DNA from: JAKSCF01 sp028279945
GTDB taxonomy: Bacteria > Bacillota > Clostridia > Peptostreptococcales > JAAYPU01
Direction: 5' to 3'
NCBI GenBank assembly: GCA_028279945.1
Contig: JANQMT010000171.1
Coordinates: forward strand, 1 to 21,514
DNA length: 21,514 nt
Shown here: piece by piece, positions 9,101 to 16,815 of the stretch
How the letters are laid out: every line of letters starts with the position of its first letter
Numbering within the stretch: the first letter of the stretch is position 1
Position numbers and translations under genes: made by a program
The notes under the pieces: model-generated
Seen by the model: only the letters and a program-made list of their open reading frames with translations
What the model was told of the DNA's origin: nothing
Database searches by the model: none

Positions 9101-11133
9101 GTGAATTTTGATCCCCGGTTCACTGCATTTTCCAAATCATCACTAATACCATCTTCTTGATGCTGAATGGCTTTAAATTCTATGTTAATAGTTTTATCAG
9201 AAGTAATATGAGTTTGTAAATCTTCTTCTATTCCTTCATAATATGTTTCTGTTTGTTGGTTTTCATCATTATAGAAGATGGTGTCATAATACAAGTCATT
9301 CTCTTTATCTTCTATAACCGCATATATTGTATAACTGCCTAGGAGTACCTCTATTTCATCTGTAAAAGTATTTTCCCCAGAATTGATATAAAAAGTTTTA
9401 ACATCATATCCGTCAAAATAAATTTTACCTTCGAAGCCATTTTCAGATGCAACCTCTCCATCCGGCAAACTTATATTGAATGTTACGGTTGGATTGACAG
9501 TAATTTCTTTAATGTCAGACTGAAGAAATCTATTATTAGGATCCATCATATACAGACCGTAGGTTCCAGCGCCTTGATCTGAAAAATCATAACCAATATT
9601 ACCAGGACCACTATTCACTTCAATAGCGGCTAATGTTCTTGGCTGTGAAATCCAAGAATCATTTTCAAATTCACCAAGGTATAAGTAATAGGTGCCATCT
9701 TCATCACTGATTTCATATTTATAATCTAATAATTCATAGATAATGTTATATTCTGTATTGGACACCTTGTATGCTGCTAACTCTAAATGTCTATACCATA
9801 TTGGTGTTCTGATATCATTAAAATCATCTAAATTGATCAGACCTTCTCCAAAATATTCGGAATCGCCTAAATCATATGCATTATCTTCCATAATGTCCAG
9901 TATCTCATCACAGGACAAGCTAGAATCATCAGCTTTTAATAATGCAGCATACCCTGCAACAAAAGGGGTTGCCATAGAGGTTCCACTTTTAAGAGAATAG
10001 CTGCCTTCTAAATCCGTACTATAGATGTCTACCCCAGGTGCCACTAAATCTACTTGCGCGCCCCAATTTGAAAAGTTTGCTTTAGTAAAATCTTTTGAAT
10101 CATTCCAGTCCACTGCACCTACGCCTATTACTCCACTAAAAGCAGCAGGATAGTCAACAGTATCATTATCATTTCCAATAGCGGCTACAACCACTACATC
10201 ATTTTCTACTGCATAGTCGATAGCTTGCTTCACCAATAAACTGGGATAGGGTCCGCCTAGACTTAAATTAATGACATCAGCGCCTTCATCTACTGCATAT
10301 CGAATGCCCAAATAAATATCCAAACTGTTTCCTTTACCATGCTCATCTAAAACTTTAACCGGCATTATTTCAACACCGCCTGCTACGCCGGCTACTCCTA
10401 TACCATTGTCTGATATCGCAGCAGCTATACCTGCCACATGGGTTCCGTGTCCATCATCATCATCAGGGGTCTTATCTTCATTAACGAAATCATACCCAGT
10501 AATGATACTATCTTCTAAGTCAGGATGATCTAAATCTACCCCTGTATCTATTATAGCTATCGCTGTTGCCGTCCGGTTGGACACATCAACCTCTTCCCAT
10601 AAGTCATACACATTGATAGCATCCAGTCCCCATTGCCATTTTCTTACAAAACCAGGATCATTAACCACAGCCACTTCTATAGGTCCATCAGAAGATCCAC
10701 CTCCGCCGCCTGAGGAGCTGGCTTCATAAATATATAATGGCTCAACCAATTCTACAGATGGGTCTTTTCTAAGTTTATCCACAGCACTTTCTGCTGAACT
10801 GGAACTGCTAAACTCTAATACCCCAACACCTTCTTTGCTATTAACCGTAGAAGATTTTGTACTAAAACTAGCATTGATTCCTTTCATCTTTGTCGTCGTT
10901 GTCCCATTTTTATATTTGACAACGACTTTTTCTTCAATTATGTAGTCCATACTTTCTTCTTTTGTCTCTTTTTCTTCAATTATGTTATTTTGACTGTCCG
11001 TTTCTGCTTCTTTTTGTTGGTCGTATTTTTCTGATTTTTTTTGTTCACTCATGGCAAAACTAATTGCAAATGATGAGAAAATCAGTGTTATACTTAAAAC
11101 CAACGAAATTAGACTATAACTTCTTTTTTTCAT
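6196..11133 (-). CDS. SLH-anchored multidomain subtilisin-like serine protease
   Basis: This 1645-residue exported protease is probably held on the cell surface. A signal peptide (1 to about 27) is followed by an acidic linker and an I9-like propeptide (about 62-138). The S8 catalytic domain follows (about 165-440), with Asp196 in AIIDTGVD, His229 in GHGTHVAG, oxyanion Asn321 in AIGND and Ser386 in SGTSMATP, so the triad is complete. After a beta-rich stretch come three PPC-type domains (about 670-990) and five or six internalin-like leucine-rich repeats of about 22 residues (about 1010-1150). An Ig-like module (about 1165-1260), a Gly/Ser hinge and a ZU5-like region precede three SLH domains (about 1462-1645), which bind cell-wall polymer. 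I chose the ATG at 11133, with AAGGGG 9 bases upstream, over the adjacent TTG. It is monocistronic. The substrate is unknown. Leucine-rich repeats together with SLH domains suggest capture of a protein target at the surface. Confidence 0.95.
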   Translation of the reverse strand: MKKRSYSLISLVLSITLIFSSFAISFAMSEQKKSEKYDQQKEAETDSQNNIIEEKETKEESMDYIIEEKVVVKYKNGTTTTKMKGINASFSTKSSTVNSKEGVGVLEFSSSSSAESAVDKLRKDPSVELVEPLYIYEASSSGGGGGSSDGPIEVAVVNDPGFVRKWQWGLDAINVYDLWEEVDVSNRTATAIAIIDTGVDLDHPDLEDSIITGYDFVNEDKTPDDDDGHGTHVAGIAAAISDNGIGVAGVAGGVEIMPVKVLDEHGKGNSLDIYLGIRYAVDEGADVINLSLGGPYPSLLVKQAIDYAVENDVVVVAAIGNDNDTVDYPAAFSGVIGVGAVDWNDSKDFTKANFSNWGAQVDLVAPGVDIYSTDLEGSYSLKSGTSMATPFVAGYAALLKADDSSLSCDEILDIMEDNAYDLGDSEYFGEGLINLDDFNDIRTPIWYRHLELAAYKVSNTEYNIIYELLDYKYEISDEDGTYYLYLGEFENDSWISQPRTLAAIEVNSGPGNIGYDFSDQGAGTYGLYMMDPNNRFLQSDIKEITVNPTVTFNISLPDGEVASENGFEGKIYFDGYDVKTFYINSGENTFTDEIEVLLGSYTIYAVIEDKENDLYYDTIFYNDENQQTETYYEGIEEDLQTHITSDKTINIEFKAIQHQEDGISDDLENAVNRGSKFTITDAIDYYGDIDFVEITLDSKDYYCASFTNTNIDLEVTLYDDTGEWIKKYSGYQDIYFSDIDLWEGTYYLSIAGDLDTEMGPYTLEFKSVEDDYDETFEDAAVIELDTSISGGIDFSKDVDTFKFSITEEGNYIIRSYGNTDTFGAVFNSDKVLVADNDDVYYDEDDDAGDLNFYIEEYLTVEDYYLDVSGYESEMGKYSIKVITDDYRDDFDTEHNINIGSTVSAAINDVYDSDMFSFTISEPGIYTMTSDNALDTRAALFNNNKEFITSNDNNEDNVGFKIVENLKEGKHYLKVEGYETGNYQISVKGDTEAITFNDANLEAAIREVLGFEDDEDIYSMDCLEIEVLDLSNKGIKDISDLSYFKNLLTVDLSNNQITTIPTLDSGSLWALDLNNNQITDISGISSLNTLGELYLSNNNISDISALSEMDLVFLMINSNNISDITSLQNQNDLKVLYMKDNNITDFSPISSYYSNLEDKDFIIANNVSISGTKKVGKTLTVSYTYSVYDDAEQGSTYRWLASSSSNGEYTEINGATSKTYKLTSNEQGKYIKAEVTPKSNANEIGFVVTSSPVGPIAKEESSSPGGGSGGGDAPANNDTSKEVEKNSDGKSTLTVKPAEGDTTIDATWKEDIDEIDVVIPQEIFDTALEKKKSVVIETNKVKMEIPTEVVDEEGEVSLGITELSLEDIKVELDEAFTNVNEDALVFDFDFSVDGKNITKFNEPLTITIDFDTTKVEDTDKLGVYYYNESEKTWEYVGGKVNEDGKITFTIDHFSKYAVMEYNKTFEDIQNHWAKKQIEIMASKHITKGITEDSFAPEKVTTRAEFTTWLVRALDLDVEKTEKIFDDVTEDEWFFGPINKAYEVGIINGVEKNVFAPQKQITREEMASLIMRAYEYSTGTNLNTIITTQEVRFRDMDDASSWAARNITLANALGLISGYVDGTFKPAKSTTRAEAMAVISRLVNEIE

Positions 11134-11179
11134 CAATTATTACCCCTTTTCACCAGAATTTTTTAATAAACACCAAGTT

Positions 11180-11208
11180 ATTATACACTTTTTTCCATTA
11201 ATATTCAA
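11180..11208 (-). promoter_or_regulatory. Promoter of the protease gene
   Basis: On the minus strand TTGAAT (11203-11208), a 17-base spacer and a perfect TATAAT (11180-11185) form a good sigma-A-type promoter. It lies about 46 bases before the protease start codon. No equally clear promoter is seen for the divergent radical SAM gene. Confidence 0.7.
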
Positions 11209-11301
11209 TCATTCCAAGTTAATAATTTAGATCATATCAAAGCATTTATCATTAGACATTTAAATACTTAATAAAGTTTTAGAAAGTGGAGGATGATAGC
11301 C

Positions 11302-12213
11302 ATGAATCAACCTGCATACTTAGATTTGTTAGACAATAATGAACTAGAGAAGAGAGTTAATATTTTAAGACAAATGCTTAAGAATTGTGTTCTCTGTCCG
11401 CATCAATGCGGTGTTGACAGATTAAATGGGGAAAAAGGGTATTGTAAGACCTTAGATCATTGTGTTGTTTCGGGTGCTGAAGCACATTTTGGGGAGGAGA
11501 AAGAATTAGTTGGTGTCCATGGGTCGGGGACAATATTTTTTTCTCATTGTAATTTAAAATGCATATTTTGCCAGAATTACGAAATAAGCCACTGCGGAGA
11601 AGGTCAAACCGTAAGCTCAAACCAGCTTTCAGATTTAATGCTTTCTTTACAAAGCAAAGGATGTCATAATATTAATCTTGTTTCACCCAGCCATATAGTG
11701 CCCCAAATTGTTGAGGCTGTATTCTTAGCAGCAAAAAAGGGGCTTCAAATTCCCATCATATATAACACAAATGGCTATGACTTAGTGGATACCCTTAAAT
11801 TATTAGACGGTATTGTGGATATTTATATGCCTGATCTCAAATTTTCTGATGATCCAACTGCATTTCAATACTTAAAAGTAAAAAACTATTCTACCATTGC
11901 CCAAAATGCTATAAAAGAAATGCACCGGCAGGTTAATGATCTTCAAACCGATGATAGAAACATTGCTTATAGAGGACTTCTCATTCGCCATCTGGTAATG
12001 CCGCAAAATATAGCCGGTACAGAAAAGATAATGACATTTATAGCCAATGAAATATCTAAAGATACCTATGTCAACATTATGGCTCAGTACTACCCTGCTT
12101 ATAACGCCTTTCAATTCCGTGAACTCAGCAGACAAATATCTGACAAAGAATATAAAATGGCAGTTGACTCTGCAAAATCAGCAGGACTTAAAAGATATCA
12201 ATATAATATTTAG
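11302..12213 (+). CDS. Radical SAM protein, PflX-type (COG1313-like)
   Basis: This 303-residue radical SAM enzyme resembles the PflX group, annotated as putative pyruvate formate-lyase activating proteins of unproven function. The cluster-binding motif C-x3-C-x2-C is in SHCNLKCIFCQNYEIS (about residues 82-97), with a preceding GSGTIFF strand typical of the group. A second cysteine set lies at the N-terminus (CVLCPHQCGVDR and, later, GYC), which could hold another metal or cluster. I chose the ATG at 11302, with GTGGAGG 9 bases upstream. The in-frame ATG at 11293 directly abuts that site and is less likely. No formate lyase or other glycyl radical enzyme is nearby, so its target is unknown. 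The gene converges on the pilus operon with only 11 bases between stop codons and no visible terminator. Confidence 0.88.
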   Translation: MNQPAYLDLLDNNELEKRVNILRQMLKNCVLCPHQCGVDRLNGEKGYCKTLDHCVVSGAEAHFGEEKELVGVHGSGTIFFSHCNLKCIFCQNYEISHCGEGQTVSSNQLSDLMLSLQSKGCHNINLVSPSHIVPQIVEAVFLAAKKGLQIPIIYNTNGYDLVDTLKLLDGIVDIYMPDLKFSDDPTAFQYLKVKNYSTIAQNAIKEMHRQVNDLQTDDRNIAYRGLLIRHLVMPQNIAGTEKIMTFIANEISKDTYVNIMAQYYPAYNAFQFRELSRQISDKEYKMAVDSAKSAGLKRYQYNI

Positions 12214-12224
12214 TTAAGCCATGT

Positions 12225-12764
12225 TTATCTATCAAGATACTCATATGCAGAACTTCGGATGGCTTGTATGTGCTGATTACCTGGCAATTCAAGTCTAAAT
12301 CGACCTTGTCCGGCATCAATGGTCACAATCACCATAGGTTCAGCAACGACTTTATTGTAGTCTGCAATGCTGTCTACATAAAGAGTACCATAAGCAAAAG
12401 GCTCCTTTTGAGTTAAGTTTGATTTATGGTAACGGGTTATATACCCTGAGTCGTCAATATAGGCAACATAATAATCTAATGTATTCTGCCAGTAAGTATT
12501 TTCTAATGGGTCTAAATTTCCGTCTACTTTCAGATTTTTTTCTATCAGGTATTTGATAACCGCATTACCTTTTGATTGATTAAAAATTTTCTTCCCCGAC
12601 TGATATACATCCGTATCATAATATAACGATGCTGCTTCTGAACAGTCGTCAGCAGTGGCTTTTACTTCATTAACTTTTAACAGATACAAGTTATTATCTG
12701 CTTGGAAAACTAAAAACATTGTGTAAAGAACTATGATTGCCAGCCCTACAAGTAAAGGCTTCAT
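12225..12764 (-). CDS. Minor-pilin-like protein, single N-terminal membrane helix
   Basis: This is a 179-residue protein with one membrane helix at the extreme N-terminus (about 3-20), a short helical stretch (KVNEVKATADDCSEAASLYY) and a probably beta-rich extracytoplasmic domain. It is the last gene of the Tad-like operon. Its ATG overlaps the stop of the preceding gene by 4 bases, which indicates translational coupling. Size, topology and position match TadE/TadF-like minor pilins, but I see no clear family signature and no canonical prepilin cleavage site. A role as a pilus tip or assembly component is inference from context. Confidence 0.7.
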   Translation of the reverse strand: MKPLLVGLAIIVLYTMFLVFQADNNLYLLKVNEVKATADDCSEAASLYYDTDVYQSGKKIFNQSKGNAVIKYLIEKNLKVDGNLDPLENTYWQNTLDYYVAYIDDSGYITRYHKSNLTQKEPFAYGTLYVDSIADYNKVVAEPMVIVTIDAGQGRFRLELPGNQHIQAIRSSAYEYLDR

Positions 12765-13177
12765 CCATCAACCAGCTCACTTGCAATATAGCTTTCAATA
12801 ATATAGTACGAGGCATTGTCAGCATCACTAATACCCCATAAACCGCTTGCAGCTATAATCCGCTTGATGGGAACGCCTATTTTATAATAAATCATTTCCC
12901 TTTCATCGAAATCACTGGTACGATATTTGGGTGTCTGAGTGACCTCAATAACCAATTCGGATGTCTCAATATTTTTGAATATCTCCAAAATATGCTCTTC
13001 CAGCTCCTGAATGATATCATCTGTAAAGTAACCCCGGACTCGTGCCTGCTCTTTTGCATTATATACCGCTTTTTGAAATTGGCTGATGTTATAATAATTT
13101 CTTTGTTCCAGAGCATATTGCAAAGGAAATGTTAAAAGCAGTATCAAGACAGCTCCCATTACAATGAGCTGCTTCAT
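12761..13177 (-). CDS. Pilin-like protein with MKQLI start, unknown family
   Basis: This protein has 138 residues: one N-terminal membrane helix (about 3-21), then a helical segment rich in Gln and Glu (about 24-70) and a C-terminal part with alternating hydrophobic strands (YYKIGVPIKRIIA). The first residues (MKQLIV) match the start of the two mini-pilin genes just upstream, and the first 15 bases of the coding region equal those of the 48-residue gene. GAGAGGTGG lies 6 bases before the ATG. I take it as a minor pilin or pseudopilin of the Tad-like system. It could also be a membrane-anchored assembly factor. Confidence 0.72.
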   Translation of the reverse strand: MKQLIVMGAVLILLLTFPLQYALEQRNYYNISQFQKAVYNAKEQARVRGYFTDDIIQELEEHILEIFKNIETSELVIEVTQTPKYRTSDFDEREMIYYKIGVPIKRIIAASGLWGISDADNASYYIIESYIASELVDG

Positions 13178-13235
13178 CAGAAACCACCTCTCTTCAGCTC
13201 TAAAAGTCTTTATTTTTATCTATGCACCCGTGCCG

Positions 13236-13382
13236 TTATGGTTCCATTTTTTGTAGTTCCAGCTGCTGTTGTATCAATTGACCGGAGACAGATTTTACGG
13301 TCTGGTTGTCCTCCCCTAATATCATGTTATAAATATATATGCCTAGTATTATGGACATGAAAATAATAATGAGCTGCTTCAT
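13236..13382 (-). CDS. 48-residue pilin-like peptide
   Basis: This gene was read by hand because it is very short. The product begins MKQLIIIFMSIILGIYIYNM, one continuous membrane helix, and continues with about 28 polar residues ending in a Gln-rich helix (LIQQQLELQKMEP). AGAGGG lies 6 bases before the ATG. It sits 14 bases after the stop of the similar 49-residue gene. The size and layout fit Flp-type pilins, which are about 50 residues with one hydrophobic helix, and the gene lies exactly where flp genes occur in Tad loci. However, it lacks the basic leader and the Gly cleavage site with the following Glu-Tyr pair seen in typical Flp prepilins. Tandem duplication with its neighbour is likely. 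Confidence 0.72.
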   Translation of the reverse strand: MKQLIIIFMSIILGIYIYNMILGEDNQTVKSVSGQLIQQQLELQKMEP

Positions 13383-13396
13383 ATCAATCCCTCTAA

Positions 13397-13546
13397 TCAA
13401 TCAAACGATTCAGTAATTTCTTGATTTATTTCATCAACAACCCCTTTAGCACCTGTTTGCAGTGAGCCAGTGCCTCCATTAATAAGTGTTCCTCCAATAT
13501 ATATAGCTAATAATACTGTGGCTAGGATAATAATAATTTGTTTCAT
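13397..13546 (-). CDS. 49-residue pilin-like peptide
   Basis: This gene was also read by hand. The product starts with MKQIIIILATVLLAIYIG, a membrane helix, followed by a Gly-rich turn (GGTLINGGTGS) and an amphipathic acidic helix (VVDEINQEITESFD). A perfect AGGAGGG lies 7 bases before the ATG, the strongest ribosome site in this operon, which fits a protein made in excess such as a major pilin. It lies 12 bases after the TadC-like gene. As with its neighbour, no canonical prepilin peptidase site is visible, so export may rely on the uncleaved helix. The coding assignment is firm because of the ribosome site and operon spacing. The pilin role is inferred. Confidence 0.75.
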   Translation of the reverse strand: MKQIIIILATVLLAIYIGGTLINGGTGSLQTGAKGVVDEINQEITESFD

Positions 13547-13558
13547 TTACTTTCCCTC

Positions 13559-14419
13559 CTATAAATTTAACATACGATATAACGAATCCAGCCAAACTGT
13601 GATGATCACAAAATTTAATAAAATCACAATCGCTACTGCCACAATGGGCAAAAAGATTAAGTTACTCAATATTTCTTGCTGTGCTAATTTCATCGTTGTT
13701 TTTTCGTTTCTAAAGGATGATTGAATAAGTACTAACTGATCTTTTAGTTCTACAGGATTCAGGTAGTCGAGTTTTGGGATAATATTGGCGAATTCTATGG
13801 CCAATTTACTGTTAATGGCTTGCTTAAAGAACTCAATGGCTTCTTCATCCTTGCCCTCTCTCATCATAGAAAGCGTTTGCATGTATATTTTTCTGCTTTT
13901 ATTGGTAGACCTAACCAGTTGCTCAATTAAAAAATCAGCTGACATGGGATGATCTTTTTGTACAACAGCTAAATTCTTTAATTGTGAAATACTGTTGTAT
14001 AGCTCTAAATCTATTTTTTTCCGATAGCTATTTTGCAGAAACTGTAATACCCTTGCAAATGGTGTTTTTATATTCATGATGGTCATTCTTGGAGAAGTAA
14101 TCATAACCAAAATTCCAAAAGTTATGTAGTGCACAATAGGTTTCGAAGCATATCTTGCGTCAATAATTTGAAATATGAATATAACCGCTAAAATGGTTGT
14201 TCTTAAAATGCCATACTGGTATCTGCTTATTGAAAGTCCTGATCCTAAGAAAAAAGTATCCTTCTCATTCAATTTTCTTATGAATTCAGATCTCATTTTT
14301 CTAAACCTATGATTCTTAAATTTTATATTAACCTTTTTCTTATGTTGATGGCTCTCTTTCAATAAATAAACAGCCATATATATGGATAGTAAAACAATGG
14401 AATAATATAGTGCTTGCAT
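13559..14419 (-). CDS. tadC: TadC-like inner-membrane platform protein
   Basis: This is a 286-residue T2SSF-type platform protein. Hydrophobic segments lie near the N-terminus, in the middle (two adjacent helices at about 75-115) and at the C-terminus (about 245-280), separated by a helical cytoplasmic domain with the repeated acidic-hydrophobic pattern of the family. Paired with the TadB-like protein it would form the membrane base that the CpaF ATPase acts on. I chose the ATG at 14419, whose GAGG ribosome site overlaps the TadB stop codon. The in-frame ATG at 14440 lies inside tadB and has no ribosome site. Confidence 0.8.
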   Translation of the reverse strand: MQALYYSIVLLSIYMAVYLLKESHQHKKKVNIKFKNHRFRKMRSEFIRKLNEKDTFFLGSGLSISRYQYGILRTTILAVIFIFQIIDARYASKPIVHYITFGILVMITSPRMTIMNIKTPFARVLQFLQNSYRKKIDLELYNSISQLKNLAVVQKDHPMSADFLIEQLVRSTNKSRKIYMQTLSMMREGKDEEAIEFFKQAINSKLAIEFANIIPKLDYLNPVELKDQLVLIQSSFRNEKTTMKLAQQEILSNLIFLPIVAVAIVILLNFVIITVWLDSLYRMLNL

Positions 14420-14429
14420 AGAGGCAACC

Positions 14430-15380
14430 TCAGAAATCATATTTTCTTTTTTGAAAAACTAACATAATAATCATGTTGATCATAATCAAAAGCAAAATGA
14501 GAACGAAAAATTTAATCCCTATAGATGTATACAATTGATACTTTATAAATTTAGATAATGTAAAACCAAAATATTTTACAGCTATCAACACAGTGGCTAT
14601 GTACATTGCCGGTGATAGATATTTTAGTATTGAAAAACCTTCAATATTAATTTGCTTAGACTTTTCTGTGGTTGACTTTGCTTCCTTTAACTCTAGTAAT
14701 ATGTCCTCTAATCCTATAATCACGTCGATACCTCTGTCTATACTCATATAAATATTATTGGTTAACATCCTCATCCAATCGGTATCAACGGTAAAAACCA
14801 CCTCCTCCAGCCCTTCTAACAATTCTTCATTTGTTTTGTATCCTTTTAGTCGAAGGGATAATCTATAAAACGCTTTTCTGCATATTGGTGCTTCTTTCAG
14901 ATTGACCATTGAGTCAACGGCTTCAATCATATTGGAATAATTCATCTTATACTGATTGAGAAGCTCTCCTACTACTGTATCGGCCTCGTAGCTGCCTTCG
15001 ATTCGAATGGCACTCAGTTTAATACGTAAGTATAAGTAAGGCAAAATCCCAAAAAAAGTTGAAACCAAGCAAGCAAATGCCAAAGATGTACGGTTCACCA
15101 GCAATGTAAAAAAGAGCACCGGAAGTGATAAGGTTAAAATAATAAAACTATAGACGGTTACATAATTTGTCTGTCCACAAGTTATAGCGATCAATTTATT
15201 CAAGTATTTAAACCATTTGTTGGACGTTATCCACGACTTTTTTTCAATTCGAAATCGAGAATAATAAGCTCTTTTAAAGAATGCTGTTATGCTTTCAGCA
15301 AAAATCATCCATATCCCTAATACCAGCAAGAGATACAAACCACCATGAATCCCCAAGGATAAAATGACTTTACTGTTCAT
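14430..15380 (-). CDS. tadB: TadB-like inner-membrane platform protein
   Basis: This protein of 316 residues has a T2SSF-like arrangement: an N-terminal helix (about 8-30), two helices at about 76-118, a cytoplasmic helical domain (about 125-240, with ADTVVGELLNQYKMNYSNMIEAV, recognisable in TadB proteins) and two C-terminal helices (about 250-272 and 284-308). It would form part of the assembly platform. The ATG overlaps the end of the CpaF gene by 11 bases, with AAGGGG 6 bases upstream. TadB and TadC lie in the usual order after CpaF. Confidence 0.82.
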   Translation of the reverse strand: MNSKVILSLGIHGGLYLLLVLGIWMIFAESITAFFKRAYYSRFRIEKKSWITSNKWFKYLNKLIAITCGQTNYVTVYSFIILTLSLPVLFFTLLVNRTSLAFACLVSTFFGILPYLYLRIKLSAIRIEGSYEADTVVGELLNQYKMNYSNMIEAVDSMVNLKEAPICRKAFYRLSLRLKGYKTNEELLEGLEEVVFTVDTDWMRMLTNNIYMSIDRGIDVIIGLEDILLELKEAKSTTEKSKQINIEGFSILKYLSPAMYIATVLIAVKYFGFTLSKFIKYQLYTSIGIKFFVLILLLIMINMIIMLVFQKRKYDF

Positions 15381-16815
15381 AGCATATACCCCTTAAATGT
15401 TGGTATGGAAAAAAGAGGGTTTCTCCCTGTAAAGGGAAATTTGTACTTAATTGACTCAATTCAAGTAAAAATTTTTCAAAGCATTGAGGATCTTCTTCCA
15501 TACCGATTTCTCTGGTTCTTTTCCCTAAATCATTTTTCCATAGCCATTGATGATTCACTAAATCATATTGACAAATTTTGTGAAAAGATACTCCTGAGTG
15601 GTCGCTTTGTATATTATAAATAGCCTTTAATCTTTTTTTCGATTTGTCTTGTAACTGAACAAAATGGAAAATAAATTGGAAGCTTTTTGCTACTTTTAAT
15701 AGGGTACTGTAGAGAGAACCTCCATAAACACGTACAATTTCATCGGCAACATCATAGCAAAAATCCAGAACATCTGTTGTGTGAAAAGTAATTTTTACAC
15801 GTCGAGTCCCTTTGTTAGCAGCCTTTACTGCAATATTTAGTGCTATACCATCTCTAGCTTCTGCCATCACAATGTAGTCCGCATCTGATCTTAAAATATT
15901 CTTGGTAATACTATGCAGCTGTTTTTCGTCAGCAATCAACTGCATAATAGGCGCTGACGGCATGATCTTATGGAGCGGAATTTCCGGATCTGTTTCTACC
16001 ATAACCCCTTCAAGCCTTGGGTCTTCATAGCTTTGCCATGTGGATAAAAAAGTTGTTTTTGCAGTACGAACAGCTCCTGTGAATGCTACATTATATCCAA
16101 TCCGAATCATGTATTTAAATAAAGACATCGCTTCTTTGGGGATAGTTTCTAATTCTGCCTGTTTTTCAAAAGTAAATTCTTTTATAAAAAACTTTCTGAA
16201 TACAAGTACTTCTTGATCAGGCTTTGTTAAGTCACCGGTAAAAATAGTAATCCTACTCCCATCTAACATATAAACTTCGTGATAATTATCTCCCAATCGT
16301 TTTTCAGGTGTATTTAATAATAAAGCTTTGATCAATTGCTTCCTTCTTTGTGCTTCTATACGCTGCGGCATTAAAACCGTTTTGCCGTCAATTAGAAAAT
16401 AAATTCTATCTCCAATGACTTTTGCTGAACTGCTGTCTTTATATTTTTCTATGAACCATTCCGATAAACCTGCTAATCCCCAAAGTTCATGATAGATCCC
16501 ATCCACCAAACTCACATACCAATCCGGCTTCCACTCCTTTTTAAGGTTATTAGCTTGAATATATTCTTTAATCTTGTCTTTAAAATACGCAACCTCTTTC
16601 TCGTGTCCAATGATGGCTCTTTTATGCTCCAACAAATTTTTTTCATAATTGCCATCTGCCATTTCCCATTCTTTTTCAAAATAATTTTTTACTTCTTGGC
16701 ACAGTAAATGAAATTGCTTAATCTGAATTTTTTTATTATATTTCAAGTCTTCTTTCTTGTATTCCTGTTGGCTTAGATAATCCTCAATTTTAAATACTTT
16801 TTTTTCATTTTTCAT
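15370..16815 (-). CDS. cpaF: CpaF/TadA-type secretion ATPase with altered Walker A
   Basis: This 481-residue hexameric motor ATPase would power pilus assembly from the cytoplasmic face. A long, charged N-terminal region (1 to about 130) precedes the core. The core has YMLDGSRI (about 182-189), a Walker A stretch GAVRTAKTT (247-255) and a Walker B YIVMAEA with Glu319. It also has an aspartate-box-like ETDPEIP region and a His box ITFHTTD with His345. In Walker A the glycine just before the lysine is Ala252, but Lys253 and Thr254 are kept, so it may still bind ATP. The ATG overlaps the stop of the upstream gene by 4 bases and the ribosome site is weak, so translation is probably coupled. Confidence 0.88.
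   Translation of the reverse strand: MKNEKKVFKIEDYLSQQEYKKEDLKYNKKIQIKQFHLLCQEVKNYFEKEWEMADGNYEKNLLEHKRAIIGHEKEVAYFKDKIKEYIQANNLKKEWKPDWYVSLVDGIYHELWGLAGLSEWFIEKYKDSSSAKVIGDRIYFLIDGKTVLMPQRIEAQRRKQLIKALLLNTPEKRLGDNYHEVYMLDGSRITIFTGDLTKPDQEVLVFRKFFIKEFTFEKQAELETIPKEAMSLFKYMIRIGYNVAFTGAVRTAKTTFLSTWQSYEDPRLEGVMVETDPEIPLHKIMPSAPIMQLIADEKQLHSITKNILRSDADYIVMAEARDGIALNIAVKAANKGTRRVKITFHTTDVLDFCYDVADEIVRVYGGSLYSTLLKVAKSFQFIFHFVQLQDKSKKRLKAIYNIQSDHSGVSFHKICQYDLVNHQWLWKNDLGKRTREIGMEEDPQCFEKFLLELSQLSTNFPLQGETLFFPYQHLRGICYEQ

Noticed and set aside
9743..10000. Plus-strand reading frame inside the protease gene
   Set aside because: It is antisense to the conserved S8 catalytic domain, has no ribosome site or recognisable domain, and is a by-product of codon composition. 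The same applies to other plus-strand frames at 6086-7972.
13470..13724. Plus-strand 84-residue reading frame in the pilus region
   Set aside because: It is antisense to the TadC-like gene and the 49-residue pilin-like gene. Both of those have good ribosome sites and operon spacing, and this frame has none.
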